From Candidatus Mediterraneibacter faecipullorum (lineage in GTDB: Bacteria > Bacillota > Clostridia > Lachnospirales > Lachnospiraceae), in NCBI GenBank assembly GCA_019119675.1, contig DWWO01000051.1, positions 1 through 39,955 on the forward strand: 39,955 bases of DNA. Reading direction: 5' to 3'. Made by a program: the position numbers and the translations under genes. This document shows positions 32,525-39,955 of this stretch, in pieces (the first letter of the stretch is position 1; each line of letters opens with the position of its first letter). The notes beneath the pieces were generated by a model. The model was not told the DNA's origin. It worked only from the letters and a program-made list of their open reading frames with translations, and ran no database searches.

Positions 32525-33802
32525 ATGGAGAAGAAAGGATATAGACCGCGCATTATTGATAATAAGATTGAAGAGTATCTGGGGGTGTTCGGTGCACTCT
32601 GTATAGAGGGGCCCAAGTGGTGCGGGAAGACGTGGACGTCATCCTTTCACAGCAGAAGTGAGATCTATCTGGGAGATCCGGCGGGCAATTTTCAGAACAG
32701 GAACCTTGCCGAATTAAGTCCGGATCTGGTGTTGCAGGGAGAGCCCCCCCGTCTGATCGATGAGTGGCAGGAAGTGCCGCCGCTGTGGGACGCCGTGAGA
32801 TTTCATGTGGATCAGAGCAGTGAGAAAGGACTTTTTATCTTAACGGGATCATCAACCCCGAATCACAAAGGGATACTTCACAGTGGCGCAGGGCGCATTG
32901 CAAGGATTCGAATGCGCCCTATGTCTCTGTATGAGTCCGGGGACTCAAGCGGCATGGTTTCTCTGGGCGATTTATGTGCAGACAGGATGGAGTCTGTGAT
33001 GACAGGGGAAGTCCGGCTGACAGACCTGATCGGGTATATCCTGCGCGGAGGATGGCCGGCAAGCCTCGGACTTTCGATAAAAGAAGCGTCGCTTCTGCCC
33101 CGGCAGTATCTTGACGCTATTGTCGATGATGACGTGTACAGGATTGACGGAGTGAAGCGCGATACTACAAAGATCCGGCTGCTTCTTCGCTCCCTGGCGC
33201 GAAACGAGAGCACCACGGCGACGAACCGCTCGTTGAAAAATGATGTAAAAGAAAAAGACGATGAAGATATCGATGTGGATACGATCGCATCCTATCTGGA
33301 TATATTTTCCCGGCTGTTCCTGATCGAGAATCAGCAGCCCTTTTCCTCGAAGATCCGTTCGTCAGTCAGAGTAAAACAGGCGGAGAAGCGGCATTTTGCA
33401 GATCCGTCCCTTGCGGCGGCTCTCTTAGGTGCGACAGAGGAGAAACTTCTGGGAGATCTTAATACACTCGGATTCCTATTTGAGGCATTGTGCGAGAGAG
33501 ATCTGAGGATTTACACCGATGCATTTGGGGGCCAGCTTTATCACTATCAGGATTATCAGAACCGTGAAGTTGACGCGGTGATACAGCTTCCGGGCGGAGA
33601 ATGGTGCGCATTTGAGATAAAGCTTGGCGCGAACCAGATTGATGAGGCGGCGGCAGTTCTGGTGAAATTGAAAAATGATATTGCAAAAGAGCCGGGAGGC
33701 ATACCGCCGAAGGTCCTCTGTGTAGTGTGCGGGATGAGCAATGCGGCCTACAAACGCGCTGACGGGGTATATGTAGTTCCGATAACGGCGCTTCGCGAGT
33801 AA
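32525..33802 (+). CDS. DUF4143-type AAA ATPase with C-terminal nuclease-like fold
   Basis: 425 residues. An N-terminal AAA-14-type P-loop domain: Walker A GPKWCGKTW (29-37), Walker B RLIDEWQ (76-82), sensor-like ILTGSS. A winged-helix middle follows, then a C-terminal DUF4143 domain whose EVDAVI...CAFEIKLG segment (about 348-366) has the Asp...Glu-x-Lys pattern of PD-(D/E)XK folds. Such proteins are abundant in gut anaerobes, often in many diverged copies per genome. Function is unproven; roles in DNA processing, defence or addiction have been suggested by fold only. The internal spacer RNESTTATNRSLKNDVKEKDDEDIDVD is usual for the family. Unusual tandem-repeat promoter upstream. Confidence 0.8.
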   Translation: MEKKGYRPRIIDNKIEEYLGVFGALCIEGPKWCGKTWTSSFHSRSEIYLGDPAGNFQNRNLAELSPDLVLQGEPPRLIDEWQEVPPLWDAVRFHVDQSSEKGLFILTGSSTPNHKGILHSGAGRIARIRMRPMSLYESGDSSGMVSLGDLCADRMESVMTGEVRLTDLIGYILRGGWPASLGLSIKEASLLPRQYLDAIVDDDVYRIDGVKRDTTKIRLLLRSLARNESTTATNRSLKNDVKEKDDEDIDVDTIASYLDIFSRLFLIENQQPFSSKIRSSVRVKQAEKRHFADPSLAAALLGATEEKLLGDLNTLGFLFEALCERDLRIYTDAFGGQLYHYQDYQNREVDAVIQLPGGEWCAFEIKLGANQIDEAAAVLVKLKNDIAKEPGGIPPKVLCVVCGMSNAAYKRADGVYVVPITALRE

Positions 33803-33817
33803 GAAGAGGTGGCGGAT

Positions 33818-34063
33818 GTGAATTATACATATATTGTCAAATGCAGTGACGGCTCGTTCTACACCGGATGGACGAATGATCTGGAGAAGCGGATCAAAGC
33901 CCACAATGATGGAAAAGGTGCGAAATATACAAAATCCCGCAGACCGGTGGTTCTGGCGTATTATGAGGAATTTCACACGAAAGAAGAGGCGATGCGCCGG
34001 GAGTGGGAGATCAAGCAGATGACGAGAGAGCAGAAAATGAAAATGATCCGGGAAGATATCTGA
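33818..34063 (+). CDS. Small GIY-YIG protein, UPF0213/YhbQ-YazA type
   Basis: 81 residues from a GTG at 33818 (MNYTYIVKCSDGSFYTGWTN). TYIV...FYTGW supplies the GIY-YIG pair, with Arg in LEKRIKAHN and Glu in the REWEIK helix as expected for the nuclease fold. These chromosomal single-domain proteins are not intron endonucleases; an exact role is not established, although DNA repair has been proposed for relatives. AGAGGTGG lies 6-8 bases upstream of the GTG; a GTG at 33809 would add three residues. It follows the DUF4143 gene by 15 bases and is probably co-transcribed. Confidence 0.82.
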   Translation: MNYTYIVKCSDGSFYTGWTNDLEKRIKAHNDGKGAKYTKSRRPVVLAYYEEFHTKEEAMRREWEIKQMTREQKMKMIREDI

Positions 34064-34105
34064 GCCGATATCCCCCGGATCATTTTGCGTGATATGACCG
34101 GAGGG

Positions 34106-34130
34106 GGCTGCGTGCCAGTGGCACGCAGCC
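34106..34130. terminator. Strong hairpin between convergent genes
   Basis: GGCTGCGTGCC (34106-34116), AGT loop, GGCACGCAGCC (34120-34130): 11 perfect base pairs. It is preceded by another partly paired segment (CCCCCGGATCA near 34070 with TGACCGG...GGGG near 34094-34107). No U-tract on either strand, so it may stabilise 3' ends or act as a bidirectional block rather than a classical terminator. Confidence 0.5.
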
Positions 34131-34193
34131 GGCATCGGGATAACGTATAATTAATCGGCCAGAGCGAAGTATCGCGCAGAGAAAACATTACAA

Positions 34194-35288
34194 TTACAGC
34201 AGTCCGAGCCCTTTTGCAACGATCATGATGAAGTCCTGTACATTCGTGACGATCGTAGTCGCGGCAAGGCTTCCGCGGTCCAGAAGCTTATTGACCACAA
34301 ATTCATCGGCGTCTACTGTATAGAGGAATACGGGGCGTACCGTACCGTCTTCAAGCACACGGTAGGACGGCGTCATATTTCCTGTAGCAATGGTGTGGAG
34401 CATGGTGGCAAGGCAGATGACCGTGGTAGATTTTTTGATCATGCTGCGCATTGCGGTCTGTCCGTCATAAGCGTTTCCGATGACCTCGGGGAGCGGCCCG
34501 TCGTCGCGGATGGAGCCGGTAAGGACGAAAGGAACGTTATTTTTGACACAGCTGTACATGATTCCGTTATCAATCTTGTAGTCGTCAATAAACTGTGCGA
34601 TGGAACCGCTTTTTCTTACGCGGTTGATGACGTCAAGATGATTGTAATGTCCGTTGGGCTGGGATTTCTGTGTATAGATATCCTGTCCGAGGGCAGTGTG
34701 GAACATAGCGCCTTCCAGATCGTGGGTCGCAAGTGCGTTTCCGGCCATCAGACCATCTACATAGCCGTTTTCAACCATGGCCTGCATGGCGCGTCTTGCA
34801 TCCGCGTCAAAAGAGAACGCAGGTCCCATGACCCATATGATATTTCCGTGGTCTTTCTCGTATTTTAAAAGCTCAAAGAGCCGGTCATAGTCTCTGGCAT
34901 AGGATGTCTCGCGGCTCCTGCCCTGGCGGAAGACGAACTGGTCGCCCTCGGCATCTTCCGGATCTTCAAAACCGGCGGAGTGCAGATAGATGCCTTCTTC
35001 GGCGTTTTCCGAGCGGCCCAGTATGACCTTGTCGCCAATCTCAAGATTGCGGTTCTCCACGACTTTTAAAGTCCCGTCATCGCAGAGCACGACGCTTGAG
35101 TCCATACGGCTCTCTTCGGCAAGCGTCCATTTCCCGTTTATTTTGAAGTATTCAGGATACATGGAAGTGCTGTGGTAATTTTCGGGAGCAACTCCTTTGA
35201 TGGTTACTTTTTCCCATGCTGCATCCGGAGCATTGACAAAACGCTCCTGTGTGAAATCAGGTTCTCTGTATTCTGGTAAATGAAACAT
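34194..35288 (-). CDS. TIGR00300/LOR-SDH-type protein (archaeal-type ornithine cyclodeaminase-like)
   Basis: 364 residues. The N-terminal beta domain (about 1-110) is of the LOR/SDH type, and the C-terminal NAD-binding-like region carries the hallmark GLMAGNALATHDLEGAMF (about 179-196) and later FVLTGSIRDDGPLPEV. Relatives include the archaeal ornithine cyclodeaminase and the C-terminal half of cyanobacterial ArgZ/AgrE, which convert ornithine to proline plus ammonia. It lacks the N-terminal arginine dihydrolase domain, so ornithine, not arginine, would be the substrate if this role holds. GAGGAG lies about 10 bases before the ATG. It is downstream of, and probably co-transcribed with, the YtcJ-like amidohydrolase. 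Confidence 0.72.
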   Translation of the reverse strand: MFHLPEYREPDFTQERFVNAPDAAWEKVTIKGVAPENYHSTSMYPEYFKINGKWTLAEESRMDSSVVLCDDGTLKVVENRNLEIGDKVILGRSENAEEGIYLHSAGFEDPEDAEGDQFVFRQGRSRETSYARDYDRLFELLKYEKDHGNIIWVMGPAFSFDADARRAMQAMVENGYVDGLMAGNALATHDLEGAMFHTALGQDIYTQKSQPNGHYNHLDVINRVRKSGSIAQFIDDYKIDNGIMYSCVKNNVPFVLTGSIRDDGPLPEVIGNAYDGQTAMRSMIKKSTTVICLATMLHTIATGNMTPSYRVLEDGTVRPVFLYTVDADEFVVNKLLDRGSLAATTIVTNVQDFIMIVAKGLGLL

Positions 35289-35352
35289 AGTTTAAAACTC
35301 CTCTTTTCTGTTAATGTAATGTCGATGAAATATCGAGTCAGCAGAATCCGCA

Positions 35353-36999
35353 TCAGCGCTCATACACACACTGACCATCCACATAGGTCTGAATGACTTT
35401 GATTTTATCGATATCTTCAGCCGGAATATTCAGGATATCGTCGCTCAGCACGGCGAAATCTGCATGGTATCCGGGGGCGAGCATTCCTGTATCAGGAAAA
35501 CCTGCAGCCTGTGCGGAACCTGTTGTATAGAGTCTGATCGCTGTCTCGATATCTACAGCCTGGTCTTTTCCACAGTCTGACCCGTCGGCAGCAGTACGTG
35601 TCACTGCAAGCTTCAGGCCGGGAAAAGGATCAGAGGGATCTGACCAGAAAGTAGCCGGGGCGTCAGTTGAGAAGCCCAGGGAAACACCTGCATCCAGCAT
35701 ATCCTTATAAGGATAGCACTGTTTTAACCAGTCTGCACCGAGATTGGAGAGATAGCTTTTGCTCTCCGCATACGGGAAGATTGGCTGGGACACAAAGGAG
35801 ATGCCGTGTCCGGCGGCTTTTGTGATACTGTCTTTGGAGGGATCTGTGACATGCTCCACCCGCACATATGGAATATCACCTGTTGTCCATGGCGCTTCCT
35901 GACATGCCCGGTCGATCATTCTTGCGATAGCCCTGCCGCCCATAGCGTGCATGGAGAGCTGGCAGTTGTTTTCTTTACAGAAAGCAATGGCAGTTTCCAC
36001 AAGGTGATCGCTGCATACGGAGATTCCGTATTCGTCTTCGGAGCCGTAATAAGGACGGTTCATCCACGCAGTCCGTCCGGAAATGCTGCCGTCTCCGATA
36101 AGCTTTAAGCCTGCTGCGAAGATCTGACGGTTCCGGTCGTATCTTTCTTCCGGGATATGGAATCCTTTATCATCTGTAAAGAAATCCCACATGTAGTAAA
36201 CACCGACCCTCTGATGGAAGCCTCGCTTTGCGGCTGCCTCATAGACCGGTATATTATCGCTTTCGTCCAGATTGCCCATATCACAGATCGTAGTGATGCC
36301 CTGGGAGGTGAGAACCCCGCCCAGCTCCAGCAGGTTGTCCACATGCTGTTCGACAGATTCCTGTGGCATCAGAGGTACGATCAGGTTACGGGCATTCTCC
36401 TTGAGGACCCCCGTGGGTTCTCCGTTTTCATCACGCTCGATCTCCCCGCCCGGCGGATCAGGTGTATTCCTGTCAATGCCAGCCAGCTTGAGAGCCATAC
36501 TGTTCACGCAGCGGATATGCGCGCATGTGCGCATAATGGATACAGGCGAATCACTGCATCCGCGATCCAGATCATAGCGGGTAGGAGAGCGCTTTTCGAG
36601 AAGTCCCTGCTCATCATACCCCCATCCTTCGATCCACTCTCCGGCTGTCTGCTGTTCCCGGCGTTTCCTGACTGCCCTGACAAGATCTTCTATAGAATTG
36701 ATCTCCGGCGGCATTGCCGTGATCTTCTTACGGAAATCCGCAAGCATGACGGGATGCATATGAGCGTCCACAAATCCCGGGATCACACGTCTGCCCTGCA
36801 GGTCCGTTACAGAAGAACAGCCGTCTCCTGTACACGGCTGTCCTGCAGTTATTTCTGCATACTCCTTTGGCATATCTGATTTTGTTCCGATCCAGATGAT
36901 CCGACCCTTTTCAACGATCATGCTGTCTGCATAAGGATGGCTGTCATCGGATGTAAAGATTTTTCCATTGATAAAGATATGTTTTTCAGATTTTATCAT
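35353..36999 (-). CDS. YtcJ-type amidohydrolase
   Basis: 548-residue metal-dependent hydrolase of the amidohydrolase superfamily, YtcJ subgroup. The first metal ligands are HMH in PGFVDAHMHP (His80, His82). Further barrel motifs include GDGSISGRTAWM (about 304-315), LSMHAMGGRAI (about 347-357), RVEHVTD (about 379-385) and LGFSTDAPA (about 434-442, Asp ligand). The C-terminal part rebuilds the small beta domain (LAPGYHADFAVL). Substrates of the group are amides, N-acyl compounds or cyclic ureas and cannot be predicted here. AAAGGAG lies 11 bases upstream of the ATG, with a promoter at 37025-37053. First gene of a two-gene minus-strand unit. Confidence 0.85.
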   Translation of the reverse strand: MIKSEKHIFINGKIFTSDDSHPYADSMIVEKGRIIWIGTKSDMPKEYAEITAGQPCTGDGCSSVTDLQGRRVIPGFVDAHMHPVMLADFRKKITAMPPEINSIEDLVRAVRKRREQQTAGEWIEGWGYDEQGLLEKRSPTRYDLDRGCSDSPVSIMRTCAHIRCVNSMALKLAGIDRNTPDPPGGEIERDENGEPTGVLKENARNLIVPLMPQESVEQHVDNLLELGGVLTSQGITTICDMGNLDESDNIPVYEAAAKRGFHQRVGVYYMWDFFTDDKGFHIPEERYDRNRQIFAAGLKLIGDGSISGRTAWMNRPYYGSEDEYGISVCSDHLVETAIAFCKENNCQLSMHAMGGRAIARMIDRACQEAPWTTGDIPYVRVEHVTDPSKDSITKAAGHGISFVSQPIFPYAESKSYLSNLGADWLKQCYPYKDMLDAGVSLGFSTDAPATFWSDPSDPFPGLKLAVTRTAADGSDCGKDQAVDIETAIRLYTTGSAQAAGFPDTGMLAPGYHADFAVLSDDILNIPAEDIDKIKVIQTYVDGQCVYER

Positions 37000-37024
37000 G
37001 CTGTTTTACACTCCTTTAGTGTCT

Positions 37025-37053
37025 ATGATAGCAGAAGGGCTTGTTTTTGTCAG
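37025..37053 (-). promoter_or_regulatory. Promoter of the minus-strand amidohydrolase unit
   Basis: On the minus strand CTGACA (37053-37048), 17-base spacer, TATCAT (37030-37025). Confidence 0.6.
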
Positions 37054-37142
37054 GGAAAATCTTTAAAAACCTTGTAAAATGGAGCAAAAAATGTTAGCAT
37101 ATAGAATATTTATGCAGACAGATATTATAATTATGAACTGAT

Positions 37143-37181
37143 GACTCCGAGGCTGGAACAAGAAGATGTCCGGAGTCTTTT
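37143..37181 (+). promoter_or_regulatory. Leader hairpin before the M20 gene
   Basis: GACTCCG (37143-37149) pairs with CGGAGTC (37171-37177), followed by TTTT. It lies downstream of a TATAAT at 37126-37131 that has no convincing -35. It could be a weak attenuator in the M20 leader; the 21-base loop makes it a poor terminator. Confidence 0.35.
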
Positions 37182-37226
37182 CGTTTCATAAGGAGATATG
37201 TGAGAAGGCGGGAAGGGGCAGAAGAT

Positions 37227-38471
37227 ATGGAGATATCAGCGGAAGAGATAAAGAAGAGGGCGTATGCGTTAAAGGATCAGATTACCCGGGACAGAAGACA
37301 TCTGCATCAGATTCCGGAGATTGGAACGGATCTGCCGGAGACGAGCGCATACATTAAAAAGCGTCTCGATGAAATGGGGATTCCGTGGAAAGACTGCGGA
37401 GGTCCGCTTCCGGTTAAAATGACAGACGACTTCGTGGAAGCAGGATTCCCAAGGATGGAAAAAGAGACCGGTGTGACAGCAGTGATCGGACACGGGAGTC
37501 CGTGTATCCTTCTGAGGGCGGACATGGATGCGCTGCCGGTCAGGGAGGACAATGATCTGGAATACAAGTCGTGCAATGGCGCCGGCCATATGTGCGGACA
37601 TGACAGCCATGCAGCTATGCTCCTTGGAGCTGCACAGATCTTAAAGGATATGGAAGACGAGTTAAAGGGTTCGGTCAAGCTTATGTTCCAGCCGGGCGAG
37701 GAGACCGGAGCGGGCGCCCGGATCATGGTGGAAAACGGGGCTCTGACCCATCCTCAGGTGGATGCGGCATTCGGACTGCATGTCCAGTCTACAGACGAGA
37801 CCGGGAAGATTGGATATGCAGTGGGAGTAAATTCCGCATCGCTGGATACATTTATCCTGAAGATCCATGGAAGGGGAGGGCACAGCTCCCAGCCCCAGCT
37901 CTGTACAGACCCGCTGATGATCATGAATCAGGTCTATCAGGCGGTCAACCTGCTGGTAACACGGGAGGCAGACCCCGCAGCAATGGCGGCCCTGACCTGC
38001 GGCGTGGCAAAGGGCGGCACAGCAGTTAATATCATTCCGGACGAGGCGGAACTCCACATCGGACTGCGCACGCTGGATGTAGAGGCTGCAGAGCATTTAA
38101 AAAAGCGTATTCCTGAGGTGATAGACCACTACGTAAAAGCCTGGAACGGTGAGTACGATCTGACTATATTTCACACGCCATGCACATTTTCAAATGAAGA
38201 ACTGTGCAGAGAAGCCGTTCCGCATATCGGGGCGATCGTGGGAGAAGAGAATGTGCATCAGATTCCGCCAATGACAGGTACGGAAGATTTCGGATATGTG
38301 ACAACAGAAGTTCCGGGTATGTTTGCATTTATCGGCGCCGGAAAGCCGGGCAATGCACCGCTTCACAGCCCGAAGATGATACTGGACGAAGAAGTGCTTC
38401 CTCTCGGAGCAGCCATCCATGCTAATGTGGCGGTCACATGGCTTGAGGAACATGGAAAGGAGAAACATTAA
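37227..38471 (+). CDS. M20D-family amidohydrolase (N-acyl-amino-acid / AbgB-like)
   Basis: 414-residue zinc hydrolase of the M20 family. Visible metal and catalytic residues: RADMDALP (Asp99 to Asp101), GHMCGHDSH (His121, Cys123, His125), QPGEE (Glu158, Glu159), GLHV (His185) and a C-terminal PLHSPK histidine. The GHMCGHD pattern and lid domain (about 190-310) place it with aminoacylase/hippurate hydrolase/AbgB enzymes, which release a free amino acid from an N-acylated one, not with broad dipeptidases. The start at 37227 has AAGGGG 8 bases upstream; a GTG at 37200 is less likely. It is followed by a carrier gene one base after its stop. Confidence 0.88.
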   Translation: MEISAEEIKKRAYALKDQITRDRRHLHQIPEIGTDLPETSAYIKKRLDEMGIPWKDCGGPLPVKMTDDFVEAGFPRMEKETGVTAVIGHGSPCILLRADMDALPVREDNDLEYKSCNGAGHMCGHDSHAAMLLGAAQILKDMEDELKGSVKLMFQPGEETGAGARIMVENGALTHPQVDAAFGLHVQSTDETGKIGYAVGVNSASLDTFILKIHGRGGHSSQPQLCTDPLMIMNQVYQAVNLLVTREADPAAMAALTCGVAKGGTAVNIIPDEAELHIGLRTLDVEAAEHLKKRIPEVIDHYVKAWNGEYDLTIFHTPCTFSNEELCREAVPHIGAIVGEENVHQIPPMTGTEDFGYVTTEVPGMFAFIGAGKPGNAPLHSPKMILDEEVLPLGAAIHANVAVTWLEEHGKEKH

Positions 38472-38472
38472 A

Positions 38473-39870
38473 ATGAACGGAAAAACACAGAAGAAAGGCT
38501 TTCACATGCCTCATGTCTTCATTATATTACTTGTCATCATGTTGTTTGTCGTCCTTCTCTCGTATATGATCCCCAGCGGATCATATGAGCGGATCGAGGA
38601 CAGTTCCGGTATCACTGTGATCGATCCGGATACATTCCAATATGTGGAAAATGAAACTCCCATTACATTTATGGATTATTTTGAGGCCATTTATACTGGA
38701 TTTGTCAACGGCGCAACGATCATGGGTACGCTTTTTATCAGCTCCGGCGTTATCTATCTGCTGGAAGTCAGCGGAGCGTTTGGCGCGGGGATCAATATGA
38801 TCCTGAAAAAGACAAAAGGCAGAGAATTCTCTGTCGTATGTATCTTCTATACTATCTTTGTCGTGTTCGGAGTGCTCGGATATGGAGAAGCGGCTTATCC
38901 GTTCTATCCTCTTGCGGTGACTATCGGATTTGCGCTGGGATATGACCGTATGGTAGGAACGGCGCTTGCCATTGTCGGAAGTACAGTCGGATTTACGTCC
39001 GGCCTCATGAATACATTTACGACAGGAGTGGCGCAGCAGATCGTCGGACTTCCGCTGTTTTCCGGTATCGGGTTCCGCGCGGCCGGTCTGGTCGTATTCT
39101 ATATTATCGGTCTCATCGGATTATATACATACTGCCGGAAGATCAAGAAAAATCCCACTCTCAGTCTGATGAGTGAAGAATATATGAACCAGAAGCAGGA
39201 AGACCATACAGAAGGTATGGAAGAGATGAATATCAGAAGAGCCCTGGGGCTTCTTGTATTCCTTGGGATCATCATTGTACAGGGATTTGGCTGCATCAGG
39301 CTGGGATGGTCATTCGCACAGATTGCGGCGATCTATGTGATCATGGGTATCCTGCTCTCCGTTATCTTCCGTTTCGGGCCAAGCGAGGCATGTCAGCTTT
39401 TCTGTAAAGGCGCTGTCCGTGTGTTCGCAGCTGCTTTCGCGGTAGGACTTGCCCAGTCAGTCGTAGTGCTGATGAATCAGGCTTGTATCATGGATACGAT
39501 CGTGCACGGCATGTCACAGCTTCTTGAAAATAGAAGCGCAATCCTCGCGCTCCTGATCATATTTGTGTTTGTGACACTGTTTAACTTCCTGGTGGTTTCG
39601 GGAAGCGGAAAGGCAGTCATCATCATGCCGATACTGCAGCCTCTCGGAAAGATACTGAACATCAATCAGCAGGTGCTCGTGCTTACTTACCAGTATGGCG
39701 ACGGCATTACAAACAGCTTCTGGCCGGGAAGCTCCCTTGTCCAGCTGTCCATGTGTGGAGTGGACTACGGTTCGTGGATCAGATTCTGCTGGAAGATATA
39801 CCTTGGATTTATCGTCAGCGCGTTCGTACTTGTCATGATCGCATACGGGATCGGGTATGGGCCGTTTTAA
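38473..39870 (+). CDS. YfcC-family membrane carrier
   Basis: 465 residues with about 11-12 membrane segments. PHVFIILLVIMLFVVLLSYMIPSGSYER at the start, GYGEAAYPFYPL (about 155-166) and the late NFLVVSGSGKAVIIMPILQPL plus YQYGDGITNSFWPGSSL segments fit the YfcC/DcuC-like group (short-chain carboxylate, C4-dicarboxylate or amino-acid/peptide carriers of the ion transporter superfamily). It begins one base after the M20 stop, with AAAGGAGA about 10 bases upstream in the end of that gene. It most likely imports the M20 substrate or exports its product, as AbgT does for AbgAB. The substrate is unknown. Confidence 0.82.
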   Translation: MNGKTQKKGFHMPHVFIILLVIMLFVVLLSYMIPSGSYERIEDSSGITVIDPDTFQYVENETPITFMDYFEAIYTGFVNGATIMGTLFISSGVIYLLEVSGAFGAGINMILKKTKGREFSVVCIFYTIFVVFGVLGYGEAAYPFYPLAVTIGFALGYDRMVGTALAIVGSTVGFTSGLMNTFTTGVAQQIVGLPLFSGIGFRAAGLVVFYIIGLIGLYTYCRKIKKNPTLSLMSEEYMNQKQEDHTEGMEEMNIRRALGLLVFLGIIIVQGFGCIRLGWSFAQIAAIYVIMGILLSVIFRFGPSEACQLFCKGAVRVFAAAFAVGLAQSVVVLMNQACIMDTIVHGMSQLLENRSAILALLIIFVFVTLFNFLVVSGSGKAVIIMPILQPLGKILNINQQVLVLTYQYGDGITNSFWPGSSLVQLSMCGVDYGSWIRFCWKIYLGFIVSAFVLVMIAYGIGYGPF

Positions 39871-39955
39871 AAATCCGTATTTACAGATCGGGGAGATACT
39901 TCCGAGTGGATGAACGCAGAAAATCAGTCGGATACAGCCCTTTTGATGAACCTTT

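Noticed and set aside
33818..34063. Homing endonuclease from a mobile intron
   Set aside because: The short single-domain GIY-YIG protein lacks a DNA-binding extension and no intron or interrupted gene is next to it.
39871..39955. Possible start of another gene at the right edge
   Set aside because: Too short to judge; a GGGGAGA-like stretch and an ATG occur but no frame can be supported before the window ends.

Overview
The window looks like chromosome from a spore-forming, low-to-moderate-GC Clostridia, most likely a gut Lachnospiraceae. The reasons are strong AGGAGG ribosome sites, an isoleucine T-box leader, SpoIID and SpoIIQ homologues, a PTS sucrose locus, a long eukaryote-like IleRS, and Rpn-type and DUF4143 families that are common in that group. 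No rRNA, tRNA, CRISPR array, phage or complete insertion sequence was seen.

Layout. 0.1-1.1 kb: a CPBP membrane protease. 1.4-7.1 kb: a dlt-like operon (adenylation enzyme, PLP decarboxylase, carrier protein, MBOAT acyltransferase, SGNH/DltD-like protein) that probably esterifies an extracellular polymer with an amino-acid-derived group; the decarboxylase is not part of classical dlt. 7.2-8.6 kb: a rubredoxin-glutamate synthase-like oxidoreductase. 8.7-13.4 kb: a sucrose locus (LacI regulator, EIIBCA transporter, GH32 hydrolase) with paired operators and a clear promoter. 13.5-15.1 kb: a D,D-carboxypeptidase whose 3' end looks frameshifted. 15.1-18.7 kb: a Zn/Cd/Pb efflux module, with ArsR and AraC regulators divergent from a free HMA protein and a P1B ATPase. 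18.8-21.8 kb: a HelD-type RNA polymerase-recycling helicase fused to the N-terminal domain of a GH31 glucosidase. 22.2-23.1 kb: an Rpn-like nuclease.

23.15-30.4 kb: an isoleucine T-box transcription unit, ileS-glgP-membrane protein. Between the T-box terminator and ileS lie two inverted copies of a roughly 90-nt structured element. Their sequences differ but their pairing is preserved by compensatory changes. I did not recognise the family, and this is the best candidate here for something undescribed.

30.4-32.3 kb: spoIID and spoIIQ homologues, with sequences resembling sigma-E and sigma-F promoters. 32.4-34.1 kb: a five-copy 23-bp tandem repeat whose last units form the promoter of a DUF4143 ATPase, then a small GIY-YIG protein. 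34.2-39.9 kb: two divergent gene pairs that look like a nitrogen-compound catabolic module (TIGR00300 ornithine cyclodeaminase-like protein and YtcJ-type amidohydrolase on the minus strand; M20 amidohydrolase and YfcC-type carrier on the plus strand).

All functional calls come from reading the sequence and from memory of protein families. No searches or folding programs were run.
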